Below are positions 45,505 through 54,935 of a DNA stretch of 64,000 nt, one piece after another; positions within the stretch are counted from its first letter, which is position 1; each line of letters opens with the position of its first letter. The position numbers were made by a program, and so were the translations under genes. Origin of the DNA: Gulosibacter sediminis (GTDB lineage Bacteria > Actinomycetota > Actinomycetes > Actinomycetales > Microbacteriaceae); the NCBI RefSeq assembly GCF_023370115.1, contig NZ_CP097160.1, positions 992,001 through 1,056,000 on the forward strand. The letters run 5' to 3'. A model generated the notes under the pieces. It made no database searches and was not told the DNA's origin. It was given only the letters and a program-made list of their open reading frames with translations.

Positions 45505-45990
45505 CTAGCTCTCGAACGTCTCGACGTTGACGATCTCGACCTCGACCTGCTTCCCGTTCGGGGCCTCGTAGCTCGTCTTCTCGCCGATCTTCAGGCCGTC
45601 GATGACCTGGCCGATCGGGCTGTCGGGCGAGAAGATGCGCAGCTCGGTCTCGGAGGCAAGCTCAGTGCTCGCGTAGAGGAAGTGCTGCTCGCGACCGGCG
45701 ACCTTCGCGGTCACGACGGTGCCGAGCACGACGGTGCCGTTTGCCTTCGGTGCCTCGCGCACCTCGGCGGTCTTGAGCAGCGCTTCGAGCTCGGTGATGC
45801 GGGACTCGATCTGGCCCTGCTCGTCCTTCGCTGCGTGGTAGCCGGCGTTCTCCTTGAGGTCGCCGTCTTCGCGCGCTTCCTGAATCTCCTTGGCAATCTC
45901 CGTACGTCGCGTCGTCGAGAGGAACTCGAGTTCCTGCGTGTAGCGGTCGTACGCGGTCTGCGTGAGCCAGGTGGGTTCAGAGGTAGTCAT
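45505..45990 (-). CDS. greA: Transcription elongation factor GreA
   Basis: Rescues backtracked RNA polymerase by stimulating transcript cleavage. The 161-aa protein has an N-terminal coiled coil with LTQTAYDRYTQELEFL, RTEIAKEIQEAREDGDLKEN (the acidic tip ED) and AGYHAAKDEQGQIESRITEL. The C-terminal FKBP-like domain includes FSPDSPIGQVIDGLKIGEK. AAGGAG precedes the ATG. TAGACT on the minus strand at 46059-46054 is a likely -10, with a leader of about 55 nt. DUF4307 and mca neighbours match the usual actinobacterial order. Confidence 0.97.
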   Translation of the reverse strand: MTTSEPTWLTQTAYDRYTQELEFLSTTRRTEIAKEIQEAREDGDLKENAGYHAAKDEQGQIESRITELEALLKTAEVREAPKANGTVVLGTVVTAKVAGREQHFLYASTELASETELRIFSPDSPIGQVIDGLKIGEKTSYEAPNGKQVEVEIVNVETFES

Positions 45991-46014
45991 CGGTCATTCT
46001 CCTTGGATATAGCA

Positions 46015-46059
46015 GCGCAGCCCCGACGGCGTCGAGGCTGCAGCAATGCCGACAGTCTA
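46015..46059 (-). promoter_or_regulatory. greA promoter and leader hairpin
   Basis: Minus-strand TAGACT (46059-46054) is a -10 box. The leader then contains GCAGCC...GGCTGC enclosing CGAC...GTCG (about 46018-46041), a two-part hairpin upstream of the ribosome-binding site. Its role, if any, is unknown. Confidence 0.5.
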
Positions 46060-46105
46060 GCCCCTTGGTTTGCACGGCAGGCAGACACGCCGGGCGATCG
46101 GGGTT

Positions 46106-46522
46106 TTATTCGCTGGTGGCGGAGGTGCTCGATTCGTTGACCCAGCACTCGCGGACTTCGGCGGTGTCGGCGGCGCTCGTGGTGCGCAGCGTGACGTGCA
46201 CGGTCTGGTGCTGTTGGGTCTGCGGCTCGAGTTCGACCACTTGGTAGCCAACGATTGACGAGGACTCGTTGCTCGCCTGAATCGCGCACGCCACGGGCGT
46301 CCCCGGCTGCACCGAGACTCGTGCCGTCACTGTGGTCGCGCTCGGCGAACCGACTGTGAACCCGCCGGTTTGTGCCTCGATTGTCGCCCCTGGATTCAGG
46401 GCAGTGAGGGCCCAGAACACGACGACAGCGATGACGAGGGCGACCGCGACGCCGATCGAGACTCCCGTGCGTCGCCGCGATGCGCGCGGCGACTTGCCAT
46501 ACCTGGCGTCAAGATCGGTCAC
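46106..46522 (-). CDS. DUF4307 domain-containing membrane protein
   Basis: A 138-aa actinobacterial protein of unknown function. It begins TDLDARYGKSP, the family's LDxRYG start, followed by a basic stretch, one membrane segment (GVSIGVAVALVIAVVVFWAL) and an extracytoplasmic beta-rich domain with VTARVSVQPGTPVACAIQAS and TTSAADTAEVRECWV. Two cysteines in the outer domain could form a disulfide. GTG at 46522 is preferred; a TTG at 46531 lies too close to the GCGAGG ribosome-binding site. Located between greA and the divergent mca, as in most relatives. Confidence 0.92.
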   Translation of the reverse strand: MTDLDARYGKSPRASRRRTGVSIGVAVALVIAVVVFWALTALNPGATIEAQTGGFTVGSPSATTVTARVSVQPGTPVACAIQASNESSSIVGYQVVELEPQTQQHQTVHVTLRTTSAADTAEVRECWVNESSTSATSE

Positions 46523-46604
46523 GTCGTGCAATCCTCGCGATAAGATTTCCCTTTAGTGCCAGCGTACCGCCCGCACTCTGTAGCAACGGAATCAGGAGTC
46601 TCCT

Positions 46605-47474
46605 GTGTCGCTTCGGCTGCTTGCCGTCCATGCCCACCCCGACGACGAATCGTCGAAGGGAGCCGCCACGTACGCGTCGTACGTTCACGACGGTGCGGAG
46701 GTGATGATCGTGAGCTGCACCGGCGGCGAAGCCGGCAGCATCCTCAACACCGCGGTGCACGCGCGTTCGCACGCTGAACGCGACCTACCGGGCCTGCGCC
46801 GACTCGAAATGTCCGAGGCGCAGCGCGTACTCGGCGTCGAGCACCGGTGGCTCGGCTACCGCGACTCCGGCATGCCCGGCGACGGCATCCTCGAACCGGG
46901 CACGTTCGCGCGCATCCCGCTCGAAGTGAGTGTGCGCCCGCTGCTGCGGCTTATCCGCGAGTTTCGTCCGCACGTGCTCGTGACCTATGACGAGAACGGC
47001 GGTTACCCGCATCCCGACCACATCCGCACTCACGAGGTGTCGATGCTGGCGTGGCAGCTTGCGGGTGAACAGCGGTACCCCGAGCTCGGTGAGCCGTGGG
47101 CCCCGAGCAAGCTCTACTACGACCGCACGATGAATCAACGCCGCGCGAAGTCGATGGCCGACCTCATCAAGGACCACCCCGAGGTGCACCTCACCGAGCG
47201 CATGGAGGCGATGCTCGAGCGGCTCATGAGCGTCGAGGCGAACCTCACGACGCAGATCTCGATCGAGCGCCACTTCGAGGTGCGCGACGCCGCGCTGCGT
47301 GCCCACGCGAGCCAGGTGGGGCCCGAAGATGAGTTCTTCTTCGGCTACCCGCGCGACCTCGAGCGCGAGGCCTACCCCTACGACGACTACGAGCTCGTCG
47401 CGAGCCGGGTGGCGTGTGAGCTGCCCGAAACCGACCTCTTCAACGGCATTGATGCGGAGGCCGACGCCAAGTGA
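46605..47474 (+). CDS. mca: Mycothiol S-conjugate amidase
   Basis: Cleaves mycothiol conjugates of toxins to a mercapturic acid for export plus GlcN-inositol, in actinobacterial thiol defence. The 289-aa zinc-dependent LmbE-type protein has AVHAHPDDESSKGAAT (zinc ligands His, Asp, Asp), SCTGGEAGSILN and the third His ligand in GYPHPDHIRTHEVS. The C-terminal FGYPRDLEREAYPYDDYELV favours Mca over the related deacetylase MshB. The GTG has AGGAG upstream, within the symmetrical AGGAGTCTCCT. Its stop overlaps the next gene (GTGA). Presence of mca implies a mycothiol-making actinobacterium. Confidence 0.95.
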   Translation: MSLRLLAVHAHPDDESSKGAATYASYVHDGAEVMIVSCTGGEAGSILNTAVHARSHAERDLPGLRRLEMSEAQRVLGVEHRWLGYRDSGMPGDGILEPGTFARIPLEVSVRPLLRLIREFRPHVLVTYDENGGYPHPDHIRTHEVSMLAWQLAGEQRYPELGEPWAPSKLYYDRTMNQRRAKSMADLIKDHPEVHLTERMEAMLERLMSVEANLTTQISIERHFEVRDAALRAHASQVGPEDEFFFGYPRDLEREAYPYDDYELVASRVACELPETDLFNGIDAEADAK

Positions 47475-47809
47475 ATCAGGTAGTCACCACGTTGTTCCTC
47501 GCGGCAACCGCGACGCCGACGCCCACCGACCAGCCGTTTGACCCCGTCGACGTGACGCCTGGCCCGGTCGGATTCTTTGCGACCGCGGCGTTGTTCATCG
47601 CGGTGGGCCTCATTGCGATGAGCCTGATGCGCCGATCGGCACGCGCGAACGCCCGCTACGACATCCGCGAGCAGCTCGAGCGCGAAGAGCTCGAGCGCAA
47701 GGCTCGCGAGCGTGAGGGTGGCGAGGCTGCTGCTGCGGGCTCGGCTTCGGAGGCGGAGGGCACCGACCCGACGCAGGAAGCGCGGGGTGACGAGGACCGA
47801 CGGTCATGA
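47471..47809 (+). CDS. Small single-pass membrane protein downstream of mca
   Basis: A 112-aa product: Thr/Pro-rich N-terminus outside, one membrane segment (GFFATAALFIAVGLIAMSLM), then a basic and Glu-rich helix (YDIREQLEREELERKARERE) and an acidic, low-complexity tail. Coupled to mca (GTGA overlap) and to the ligase gene downstream (4-bp overlap). Such proteins commonly follow mca in actinobacteria. Function unknown. Confidence 0.85.
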   Translation: MNQVVTTLFLAATATPTPTDQPFDPVDVTPGPVGFFATAALFIAVGLIAMSLMRRSARANARYDIREQLEREELERKAREREGGEAAAAGSASEAEGTDPTQEARGDEDRRS

Positions 47810-49635
47810 CCGAGACGCGCAACACCGCCCACGTCGAGGGGCTCGGTACGTTCGAGCCGAGCGACACACTTACGACCATGCTGCGTCGCCGGGTAGCGGC
47901 GGGGCGCGACTCGGTTTTCGCCGAGCACCGCGTCGACGGCACCTTCACACCGATCACCATCGGCCAGCTTGACGACGACGTCCGTGCCCTCGCTCGCGGG
48001 CTCATGGCGGCAGGCGTGCAGACCGGCGACGCCGTCGGCATCATGGCGGGCACTCGCTACGAGTGGACCGTCGCGGACTTCGCGGTGCTGGCCGTCGGTG
48101 CGCTCGTCGTGCCGATTTACCACACCTCGTCGGCCGAGCAGCTCGTGTGGATGTGCACCGACGCCGACATTCGCACTGTCATCGTTGAAACCGAGGACCA
48201 CGCCGCTCTTGCAGAGGGCGTGCGCGCCGACACCGCGCTCGAGCGCATCATCGTGATCGACCGTGGCGACCTCGACGGCCTCGTTGCGGAGGGCGTCGAG
48301 GCCGAGATCGGCGACGACGAGCTCGACGCCAGGGCCGCGAGCGTCGGCCTCGAAGACCTCGCGTCGATTGTCTACACCTCGGGCACAACGGGCCGGCCCA
48401 AGGGCGTCGAACTCACGCACCACAACTGGCTCGCGCACGTGATCAACGGCGTCAGCGAGCCGGGACTCGGCGAGGTCGTGCTGCCAAACGACGCGGGTGT
48501 CGCGAAACGTACGCTACTGTTCCTGCCGCTCGCGCACGTGTACGGCCGCTTCGCGCAGTTCCTGTGCGTGCACTCGAAGTCGGTGCTCGGCTACGCGCCG
48601 AACACGAAGAACCTCGTCACCGACCTGCAGGCCTTCGAACCGACGTGGCTCATCGCCGTGCCGCGCGTGTTCGAGACGGTCTACAACGCTGCGGATGCGA
48701 AAGCCGGCAAGGGCGTCAAGCTTCGGCTCTTCCGTTGGGCCGTCGACGTCGCGGTGGCGTACTCGGAAGCGCTCGACCGCGGCCGCCCGAACGTGGCCCT
48801 TCGCGCGCGCCATTCGCTCGCCGATCGGCTCGTGCTCGGCAAGCTGCGCGAGGTCATGGGCGGCAAGGTCGACTACGCGATCTCGGGCGGTGCGGCGCTG
48901 TCGCTGCGCCACGCGCACTTCTTTCGAGGTCTCGGCGTCACGATCATGGAGGGCTACGGCGCCACCGAGACGACGGCGCCCGCGAGCGTGAACCGCCCCG
49001 GCCGCATCAAGGTCGGCACCGTCGGTGCGCCCTATCCGGGCATGTCACTCGCCGTGGCCGACGACGGCGAAGTGCTCATCAAAGGTCCGAGCCTGTTCCG
49101 CGGCTACCACAACAACGCCGAGGCCACCGCTGAGGCGATCGACGGCGAGGGCTGGCTGCGCACCGGCGACCTTGGCGAACTTGACGCCGACGGCTACCTG
49201 CGAATCTCGGGCCGTAAGAAGGAGATCCTCGTCACGGCGGGCGGCAAGAACGTGCAGCCGGCCGTGCTCGAGAACGCGCTCCGCTCGCATCCGCTCATCG
49301 GCGAGATCATGGTGGTCGGCGAGGGAAAGCCGTTTATCGGCGCGCTCGTCGCCCTCGACGAGGCGATGCTGCCCGGTTGGCTCGAGAACCACGACATTGC
49401 GCCGTTGACGCTCGAGCAAGCGCGCACGAACGACGCCGTGCGCGCGACGCTGCAGGAGGCCATCGACCGGGCCAACGAGCACGTGTCGCGCGCCGAATCC
49501 ATCCGCAAGTTCGAGATCGTGCCGCGCATGTTCAGCGAGGACCGCGGCGAGGTGTCGGCGTCGACGAAGCTGATTCGCCGGGTAGTTGAGGTGAACTTCG
49601 CCGAGTCAATGGCGAAGATCTACGACCGCAAGTAG
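47806..49635 (+). CDS. Long-chain fatty acid--CoA ligase (AMP-binding, FadD15-like)
   Basis: Activates a carboxylic acid, probably a long-chain fatty acid, to its CoA ester through an acyl-adenylate. The 609-aa protein has the P-loop YTSGTTGRPKGVELTH, the A5 motif GYGATETTA, the A7/A8 region GWLRTGDLGELDADGYLRIS then GRKKEILVTAGGKNVQP, and the catalytic Lys near STKLIRR at the end. The length and lack of a carrier domain fit the FadD15/FACL group. Start overlaps the preceding gene, so mca, the small membrane protein and the ligase form an operon. Substrate is inference. Confidence 0.93.
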   Translation: MTETRNTAHVEGLGTFEPSDTLTTMLRRRVAAGRDSVFAEHRVDGTFTPITIGQLDDDVRALARGLMAAGVQTGDAVGIMAGTRYEWTVADFAVLAVGALVVPIYHTSSAEQLVWMCTDADIRTVIVETEDHAALAEGVRADTALERIIVIDRGDLDGLVAEGVEAEIGDDELDARAASVGLEDLASIVYTSGTTGRPKGVELTHHNWLAHVINGVSEPGLGEVVLPNDAGVAKRTLLFLPLAHVYGRFAQFLCVHSKSVLGYAPNTKNLVTDLQAFEPTWLIAVPRVFETVYNAADAKAGKGVKLRLFRWAVDVAVAYSEALDRGRPNVALRARHSLADRLVLGKLREVMGGKVDYAISGGAALSLRHAHFFRGLGVTIMEGYGATETTAPASVNRPGRIKVGTVGAPYPGMSLAVADDGEVLIKGPSLFRGYHNNAEATAEAIDGEGWLRTGDLGELDADGYLRISGRKKEILVTAGGKNVQPAVLENALRSHPLIGEIMVVGEGKPFIGALVALDEAMLPGWLENHDIAPLTLEQARTNDAVRATLQEAIDRANEHVSRAESIRKFEIVPRMFSEDRGEVSASTKLIRRVVEVNFAESMAKIYDRK

Positions 49636-49654
49636 CGCCGATCTGCGCCGGTTG

Positions 49655-50368
49655 CTACGTGGTGACCGGGTGCAGCACGATCAGCAGGATCGCGACCCAG
49701 TGGCACACCCATGCGGCGACGGTCGCGGCGTGGAAGATCTCGTGGAAACCAAAAGTGTTCGGCCACGGGTTTGGCCGCTTGAGCGCGTACACAACGGCGC
49801 CGCCCGTGTAGATGAGGCCGCCGACGACGACGAGCACCATCATGCCGACCGAGGCGTGCACGAGGTCGACGATGTACATCACGGCGATCCAGCCGGTGAC
49901 GAGATAGAGGGCGACGTAGAGCCAGCGAGGCGCAGTGATCCAGGCGACATTGAAGACGATGCCGACGATCGAGATGCCCCAGACGAGGCCGAACAGCAGC
50001 CAACCCTTGTCGGGCGGCAGCGCGAGCATGGCCAGCGGGGTGTAGGTGCCCGCGATGAGCAGGAAGATGTTCGCGTGGTCGAAGCGTCGCAGCAGTGCCT
50101 TGGCCCGCGGCTTCCAGTCGAAGCGGTGGTAGAGCGCCGACATGCCGAAGAGGATGATCGAGCAGAGCGTGAAGATGCTGACGGCGAAGACGCCGCGAGC
50201 GGTCGACACGAACGGGAAGAGCAGGGTGCCGAGCACGAGCGCGAGCGGCGCCGCACCGGTGTGCAGCCAGCCCCGCAGCAGGGGCCGCGCAACAGCGAGA
50301 TAGTTCTCCTGCGTCGGGGCGGCCTCGCCCGCAATCGGGTCGGTGGTTCGCGGCGCACGGGTCATCAT
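49655..50368 (-). CDS. Hemolysin III family membrane protein (YqfA/PAQR-like)
   Basis: A 237-aa protein with seven hydrophobic segments, including SIFTLCSIILFGMSALYH, HANIFLLIAGTYTPLAMLAL, LVWGISIVGIVFNVAWI and FHAATVAAWVCHWVAILLIV. The metal-binding family marks are present: SALYHRFDW with its His, and the C-terminal FGFHEIFHAATVAAWVCHW with paired His. Despite the name, such proteins are mostly of unknown function. Start ATG at 50368; a GTG directly upstream (50371) is possible. Divergent from uppS and convergent with the ligase gene. Confidence 0.92.
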   Translation of the reverse strand: MMTRAPRTTDPIAGEAAPTQENYLAVARPLLRGWLHTGAAPLALVLGTLLFPFVSTARGVFAVSIFTLCSIILFGMSALYHRFDWKPRAKALLRRFDHANIFLLIAGTYTPLAMLALPPDKGWLLFGLVWGISIVGIVFNVAWITAPRWLYVALYLVTGWIAVMYIVDLVHASVGMMVLVVVGGLIYTGGAVVYALKRPNPWPNTFGFHEIFHAATVAAWVCHWVAILLIVLHPVTT

Positions 50369-50394
50369 CACGCTTGCGATGCTACGCCGTCGAC

Positions 50395-50400
50395 TAGATT
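50395..50400 (+). promoter_or_regulatory. -10 element of uppS (leaderless pattern)
   Basis: TAGATT ends 7 nt before the GTG at 50408, the same spacing as at mfd and metF. Confidence 0.55.
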
Positions 50401-50407
50401 TGCGGAT

Positions 50408-51196
50408 GTGAATCGACGAACCGTTGTGCGCATCCCGAGGTTTCTCTATCGGGTCTATGCGCGACGGTTGTGGAAGTCGCTCGTGCGCACGCAGGTGCGC
50501 CCGCAGCACGTGGCGATGATCATCGACGGCAATCGTCGCTGGGCGAAGCAGGTCGGTCTGGCGGATGCGGCGGCCGGGCACCGCGCGGGCGCGGCGAAGA
50601 TGATCGAGTTTCTGCAGTGGTGCGATCGCGCCCACATCGGCACGGTCACGCTGTACCTGCTCTCGCGCGACAACCTCACCAGTCGCTCGTCAAAGGAGCT
50701 CACGCAGCTCATGACGATCATCGGGCACCTCGCGGAGCAGATCGCCGAATCCGGCCGGTTCCAGGTGCAGCACGTTGGCTCGTCCGAGGGCCTCGCGCCG
50801 GAGCTGGCCGAGACGCTCGAGCGCGTCGTCGCCGCAACGAGCAGCGCCACGGGCCCGCACGTGAACCTCGCGATCGGTTACGGCGGCCGCAACGAAATCG
50901 TCGACGCGATGCGTTCGATCGTGCGCCGCCACGCGGACTCCGGCGGGAGCATCCAGGAGCTCGCCGACATCGTGACGCCCGAGACGATCGGCGAACACCT
51001 CTACACCGGCGGCCAGCCTGACCCCGACCTCATGATCCGCACCTCGGGCGAGCAGCGGCTCAGCGACTTTATGCTCTGGCAGACGGCGCACGCCGAGTTC
51101 TACTTCGTCGAGGCGCTCGGGCCCGATCTGCGCGAGGTCGATTTCCTCCGCGCTCTCCGCGACTTCGGCAAGCGCGAACGACGCTACGGCTCGTAG
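50408..51196 (+). CDS. uppS: Isoprenyl transferase (cis-prenyl diphosphate synthase)
   Basis: Elongates allylic diphosphates with isopentenyl diphosphate in the cis configuration, making the undecaprenyl or decaprenyl carrier for cell-wall synthesis. The 262-aa protein has the catalytic Asp and P-loop in HVAMIIDGNRRWAK, the YLLSRDN segment, NLAIGYGGRNEIVDA, and the C-terminal RTSGEQRLSDFMLWQ and EFYFVEALGPDLREVDFLRA. GTG at 50408 is fixed by the adjacent -10 box. Chain length cannot be read from sequence. Confidence 0.96.
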   Translation: MNRRTVVRIPRFLYRVYARRLWKSLVRTQVRPQHVAMIIDGNRRWAKQVGLADAAAGHRAGAAKMIEFLQWCDRAHIGTVTLYLLSRDNLTSRSSKELTQLMTIIGHLAEQIAESGRFQVQHVGSSEGLAPELAETLERVVAATSSATGPHVNLAIGYGGRNEIVDAMRSIVRRHADSGGSIQELADIVTPETIGEHLYTGGQPDPDLMIRTSGEQRLSDFMLWQTAHAEFYFVEALGPDLREVDFLRALRDFGKRERRYGS

Positions 51197-51539
51197 CGCG
51201 AGCCGAGCCTCCGGCGGGCGGCGTCGCGACACGCCGGGCGACGCGCGCGACACGCCGAAGGTTCAAGTGCTGCCTTCGACTTTTCCGGCCAGCGAGCCGA
51301 CTCAAATGTTGACTTCTTTCACACCAGTCACATCCGTAACGCCTTGAGTGAACTTCCGGTTACGACTTCGGAGGCATCTTCGGATTCCGGGGCTCGCTGC
51401 ACGGTTTGTGAGCCAGGGCGGCGTAGCTTGCAGGTATCAGGTATGCGTCCTGATCGAAGCGGCCACACAAGTTCGTTTCGACACCCAGTGGCCGTTTTGC
51501 ACCAGCAACGAGCATCCCGCTCGGCGAGGAGCAGCTTCC
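51197..51539 (+). other. 343-bp spacer before phoH, no gene
   Basis: No credible coding sequence. Possible promoter parts are TTGACT (about 51310) and TTGAGT (about 51344), and a short inverted repeat CGTAAC...GTTACG spans about 51331-51366. If transcription starts there, phoH would have a leader of 150 nt or more. The first 60 bases are GC-rich with several CGACACGCCG-like repeats. Confidence 0.5.
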
Positions 51540-52932
51540 GTGACCAGCACCACCACTCCTGACCACCTCGATGACGCCAGCCGGGGCAAGCCCGGGCCTG
51601 AGGTCGAGCAGCTGAACGGGGGTGAGTCGGGCGCGAACGTCGCGGTGCGCACCTACGTGCTCGACACCTCCGTGCTGCTGAGCGACCCCCCGCGCCATGT
51701 TCCGCTTTGAGGAGCACGAAGTCGTGATCCCCATCGTTGTGATCACCGAGCTCGAGAAGAAGCGTCACGATCCCGAGATCGGCTATTTCGCGCGCCAATC
51801 GCTGCGCCTGCTCGACCAGCTCCGGGTCGAATACGGCCGGCTCGACCTGCCGATCCCGGTGGGCGAGCAGGGCGGCACGATCCGCGTCGAGCTCAACCAC
51901 TCGAACCAGCAGATCCTGCCGAGCGGCATGCAGCAGGGCGACAACGACACCCGCATCCTTGCGGTGGCCGCGAACCTCGCCGACGAGGGCGCGCATGTCA
52001 CGGTGGTGTCGAAGGACACCCCGATGCGTGTCAAGGCATCGGCGATCGGCATGTCGGCCGACGAGTACCGTCATGAGCTCGCGCGCGACACCGGTTACAC
52101 CGGCACCGGCCAGCTCGCCCTCGGCGCCGACGACATGAGCGACCTCTACGAGCACGAGGAGATCTCGACCGACGAGGTCGCCGAGCATCCCATCAACACC
52201 TCGCTCGTCATCAGCTCCGAACGGGGCTCGGCCCTCGGCCGGGTCGTCGACCGCGGCCGGGTGCGCCTCGTGCGCGGTGACCGCGACGTCTTCGGCGTGC
52301 ACGGGCGCTCGGCCGAGCAGCGCCTCGCGCTCGACCTGCTCATGGACCCGACGGTCGGTATCGTCTCGATCGGCGGCCGCGCGGGCACCGGTAAGTCGGC
52401 GCTCGCGCTGGCCGCGGGGCTCGAGAACGTGCTTGAGCGGGGTCTGCAGCGCAAGATCATGATCTTCCGCCCGCTCTACGCGGTCGGTGGCCAGGACCTT
52501 GGCTACCTGCCCGGCGACGCCGACGAGAAGATGAGCCCGTGGGGCCAGGCCGTCTATGACGCGCTCTCGTCGATTGTGTCGGACAACGTCATCGACGAAG
52601 TCATCAGCCGCAACATGCTCGAGATTTTGCCGCTGACGCACATCCGCGGCCGTTCGCTGCACGACGCGTACGTGATCGTCGACGAGGCCCAGTCGCTCGA
52701 GCGCAACGTGCTGCTCACGATGCTCTCGCGCATCGGCCAGAACTCGAAGGTGGTGCTCACGCACGATGTCGCGCAGCGCGACAACCTCCGCGTCGGCCGC
52801 CACGACGGCATCGCGTCGGTCATCGAAACGCTCAAGGGCCACAAGCTGTTCGGCCACATCACGCTGACCCGTTCGGAGCGCAGCGACATCGCCGCGCTCG
52901 TCACCGATCTGCTTGAGGACTACAACTTCTAG
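51540..52932 (+). pseudogene. PIN domain and PhoH-like ATPase, interrupted by a frameshift
   Basis: Members of this family join a PIN ribonuclease domain to a PhoH ATPase. The GTG at 51540 follows AGGAG by 8 nt. The first frame runs to [14 protein letters not shown], then reads RHVPL and stops. From the ATG at 51697 the second frame continues [20 protein letters not shown], with Walker [18 protein letters not shown] and Walker [13 protein letters not shown]. Deleting one C from the six-C run at 51686-51691 restores [15 protein letters not shown] and a normal protein of about 463 aa. A homopolymer sequencing error is as likely as a real mutation. The 411-aa downstream part keeps the whole ATPase and most of the PIN domain, but lacks its first catalytic Asp. 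Confidence 0.9.
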
Positions 52933-52962
52933 CCAATCGTGACGCGGCCGCCGAGGAGTCCT

Positions 52963-53487
52963 GTGGATAACTCGGCGGGCGCGTCGTCGTTGCTCGGTAG
53001 CCTCGGGCGCGTGTGGGGGAGCATCCTGGTCATTGGCTACGCGGCGGTCGCGACGGTGCCGCTCGTGCGCATCGACCTGCGCGAGCACCGCCTGCCGAAC
53101 GTCTGGACGCTGCCGGGCTGGGTCGCGGCAAGCGTCGGCGTGCTGCTGCAGTGGGGCATCACAGCGCAGTTCCCGGTCGCCGCGGTGCTCGCGGGCGTGC
53201 TCGCGCTCGTGTTGTTCGGCGCCTTCGCCCTCGTCGCCGGCATGGGCATGGGCGACGTCAAGCTCGCGGTGCCACTCGCCGTTGGGCTCGGGCTGCTCGG
53301 CGGGCACACTCCGCTGATTGGCCTGGTGGTCGCGTTCGTCGCGGGAGGGCTCGCCGCGAGCGTCACGCTGTTGCGCACGCGGCGGCGGGATGCCCAGCTC
53401 GCGTTCGGCCCGTGGCTGCTCGTCGGCTTCTGGTCCGCCGCCGTGGGCGAACTCTCCGGCGGCGTGCATGCCGGTCAACTAGGCTAG
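52963..53487 (+). CDS. Prepilin peptidase (A24 family, short form)
   Basis: An integral-membrane aspartic protease that processes type IV prepilin-like signal peptides. The 174-aa chain has about five hydrophobic segments. The two catalytic Asp are in RIDLREHRLPNVWTLPGW and GMGMGDVKLAVPLAVGLGL (GxGDxK-type motif). It lacks the N-terminal zinc-binding methylase region, as is usual for short actinobacterial forms. GTG at 52963 has GAGGAG 4 nt upstream; a GTG at 52939 in frame would add 8 residues with no ribosome-binding site. No pilin genes are in the window. Confidence 0.85.
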   Translation: MDNSAGASSLLGSLGRVWGSILVIGYAAVATVPLVRIDLREHRLPNVWTLPGWVAASVGVLLQWGITAQFPVAAVLAGVLALVLFGAFALVAGMGMGDVKLAVPLAVGLGLLGGHTPLIGLVVAFVAGGLAASVTLLRTRRRDAQLAFGPWLLVGFWSAAVGELSGGVHAGQLG

Positions 53488-53523
53488 AAAGGTCGAATTT
53501 TCGCCGTGGAGAAAGGCACATAC

Positions 53524-54930
53524 GTGGTGAACACCCCCGAGACCGAGTACCGGATCGAGCACGACACGATGGGGGAGGTGCGCGTGCCGAAGGACGCCCT
53601 GTACGCCGCGCAGACCCAGCGTGCCGTGGAGAACTTCCCGATTTCGGGCAGCCGACTCGAGGACCGCCAGGTGATCGCGCTCGCGCAGATCAAGCGCGCC
53701 GCGGCGATCGTCAACGAGCGCCTCGGCATCGTTGACTCGGCCCGCGCCCAGGCGATCGTGCAGGCCGCCGAGACGGTGATCGGCGGCGCACACCTCGACC
53801 AGTTCCCGATCGACATCTACCAGACCGGTTCGGGCACGTCGTCGAACATGAACATGAACGAGGTGCTCGCGAACCTCGCCACCACCTCGCTCGGCGAGCA
53901 AGTGCACCCGAACGACCACGTCAACGCGTCGCAGTCGTCGAACGACGTGTTCCCGACCTCGGCCCACGTCGCCGTCACCGGCTCGCTGCTCGAGGAGCTC
54001 GTGCCCGCGCTGACGCACCTCGCCGAGGCCCTCGAGGCGAAGGCTACCGAGTGGAAGGACGTCGTGAAGGCGGGCCGCACCCACCTCATGGACGCGACGC
54101 CGGTCACCCTCGGCCAGGAGTTCGGTGGCTACGCTCGCCAGATCCGCCTCGGCATCGACCGCGTCAACGCGACCATCTCGCGCGTCGCCGAGGTGCCGCT
54201 GGGTGGCACCGCGACCGGTACCGGCATCAACACGCCGGCCGGCTTCTCGGAGCAGGTCATCGCCGAGCTCGCGTCGAACACGGGCCTTCCGCTGCACGAA
54301 GCGGCCGACCACTTTGAGGCGCAGGGCGCGCGCGACGGCCTCGTCGAGGCGTCGGGTGCGCTGCGCACCATCGCCGTCTCGCTCGTGAAGATCAACAATG
54401 ACCTGCGCTGGATGGGCTCCGGCCCGAACACCGGCCTCGGTGAGCTCGCGATCCCCGACCTGCAGCCCGGTTCGTCGATCATGCCCGGTAAGGTCAACCC
54501 GGTTGTGCCCGAGGCCGTGCTCATGGTCGCCTCGCGCATTATCGGCAACGACGCGACCATCGCGTTCGCGGGCGCGTCGGGTTCGTTCGAGCTCAACGTG
54601 CAGATCCCGGTCATGGGTACCGCGCTGCTCGAGTCGATTCGCCTGCTCTCGAACTCGGTGCGGGTGCTCGCCGACAAGACCGTTATCGGCCTCACCGCGA
54701 ACGTCGAGCACGCCCGCGACCTCGCCGAGTCGTCGCCCTCGATCGTGACGCCGCTCAACCGTGTCATCGGCTACGAAGCCGCCGCCAAGGTCGCGAAGCA
54801 CGCCGTGGCGAACAAGGTCACCGTGCGCCAGGCGGTCATCGATCTCGGCTTCGTCGAGCGCGGTGAGATCACCGAGGCCGACCTCGACGCCAAGCTTGAC
54901 GTGCTGAAGATGACCTCGCCGAACCTCTAG
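53524..54930 (+). CDS. fumC: Class II fumarate hydratase
   Basis: Hydrates fumarate to malate in the TCA cycle without an iron-sulfur cluster. The 468-aa protein has the N-terminal [56 protein letters not shown] and the superfamily signature [12 protein letters not shown] with its catalytic Ser. GTG at 53524 is chosen because GAAAGG lies 7 nt upstream; GTG at 53506 and 53527 are alternatives. A perfect 24-bp hairpin follows. The neighbourhood fumC, DUF4245, xseB, xseA, ispH is usual in actinobacteria. Confidence 0.97.
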   Translation: MVNTPETEYRIEHDTMGEVRVPKDALYAAQTQRAVENFPISGSRLEDRQVIALAQIKRAAAIVNERLGIVDSARAQAIVQAAETVIGGAHLDQFPIDIYQTGSGTSSNMNMNEVLANLATTSLGEQVHPNDHVNASQSSNDVFPTSAHVAVTGSLLEELVPALTHLAEALEAKATEWKDVVKAGRTHLMDATPVTLGQEFGGYARQIRLGIDRVNATISRVAEVPLGGTATGTGINTPAGFSEQVIAELASNTGLPLHEAADHFEAQGARDGLVEASGALRTIAVSLVKINNDLRWMGSGPNTGLGELAIPDLQPGSSIMPGKVNPVVPEAVLMVASRIIGNDATIAFAGASGSFELNVQIPVMGTALLESIRLLSNSVRVLADKTVIGLTANVEHARDLAESSPSIVTPLNRVIGYEAAAKVAKHAVANKVTVRQAVIDLGFVERGEITEADLDAKLDVLKMTSPNL

Positions 54931-54935
54931 CGAGT

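Noticed and set aside
51328-53478. 716-aa open frame antisense to phoH and the prepilin peptidase gene
   Set aside because: Composition is that of a shadow (His, Arg, Asp, Ala repeats), while the plus-strand genes have family motifs.
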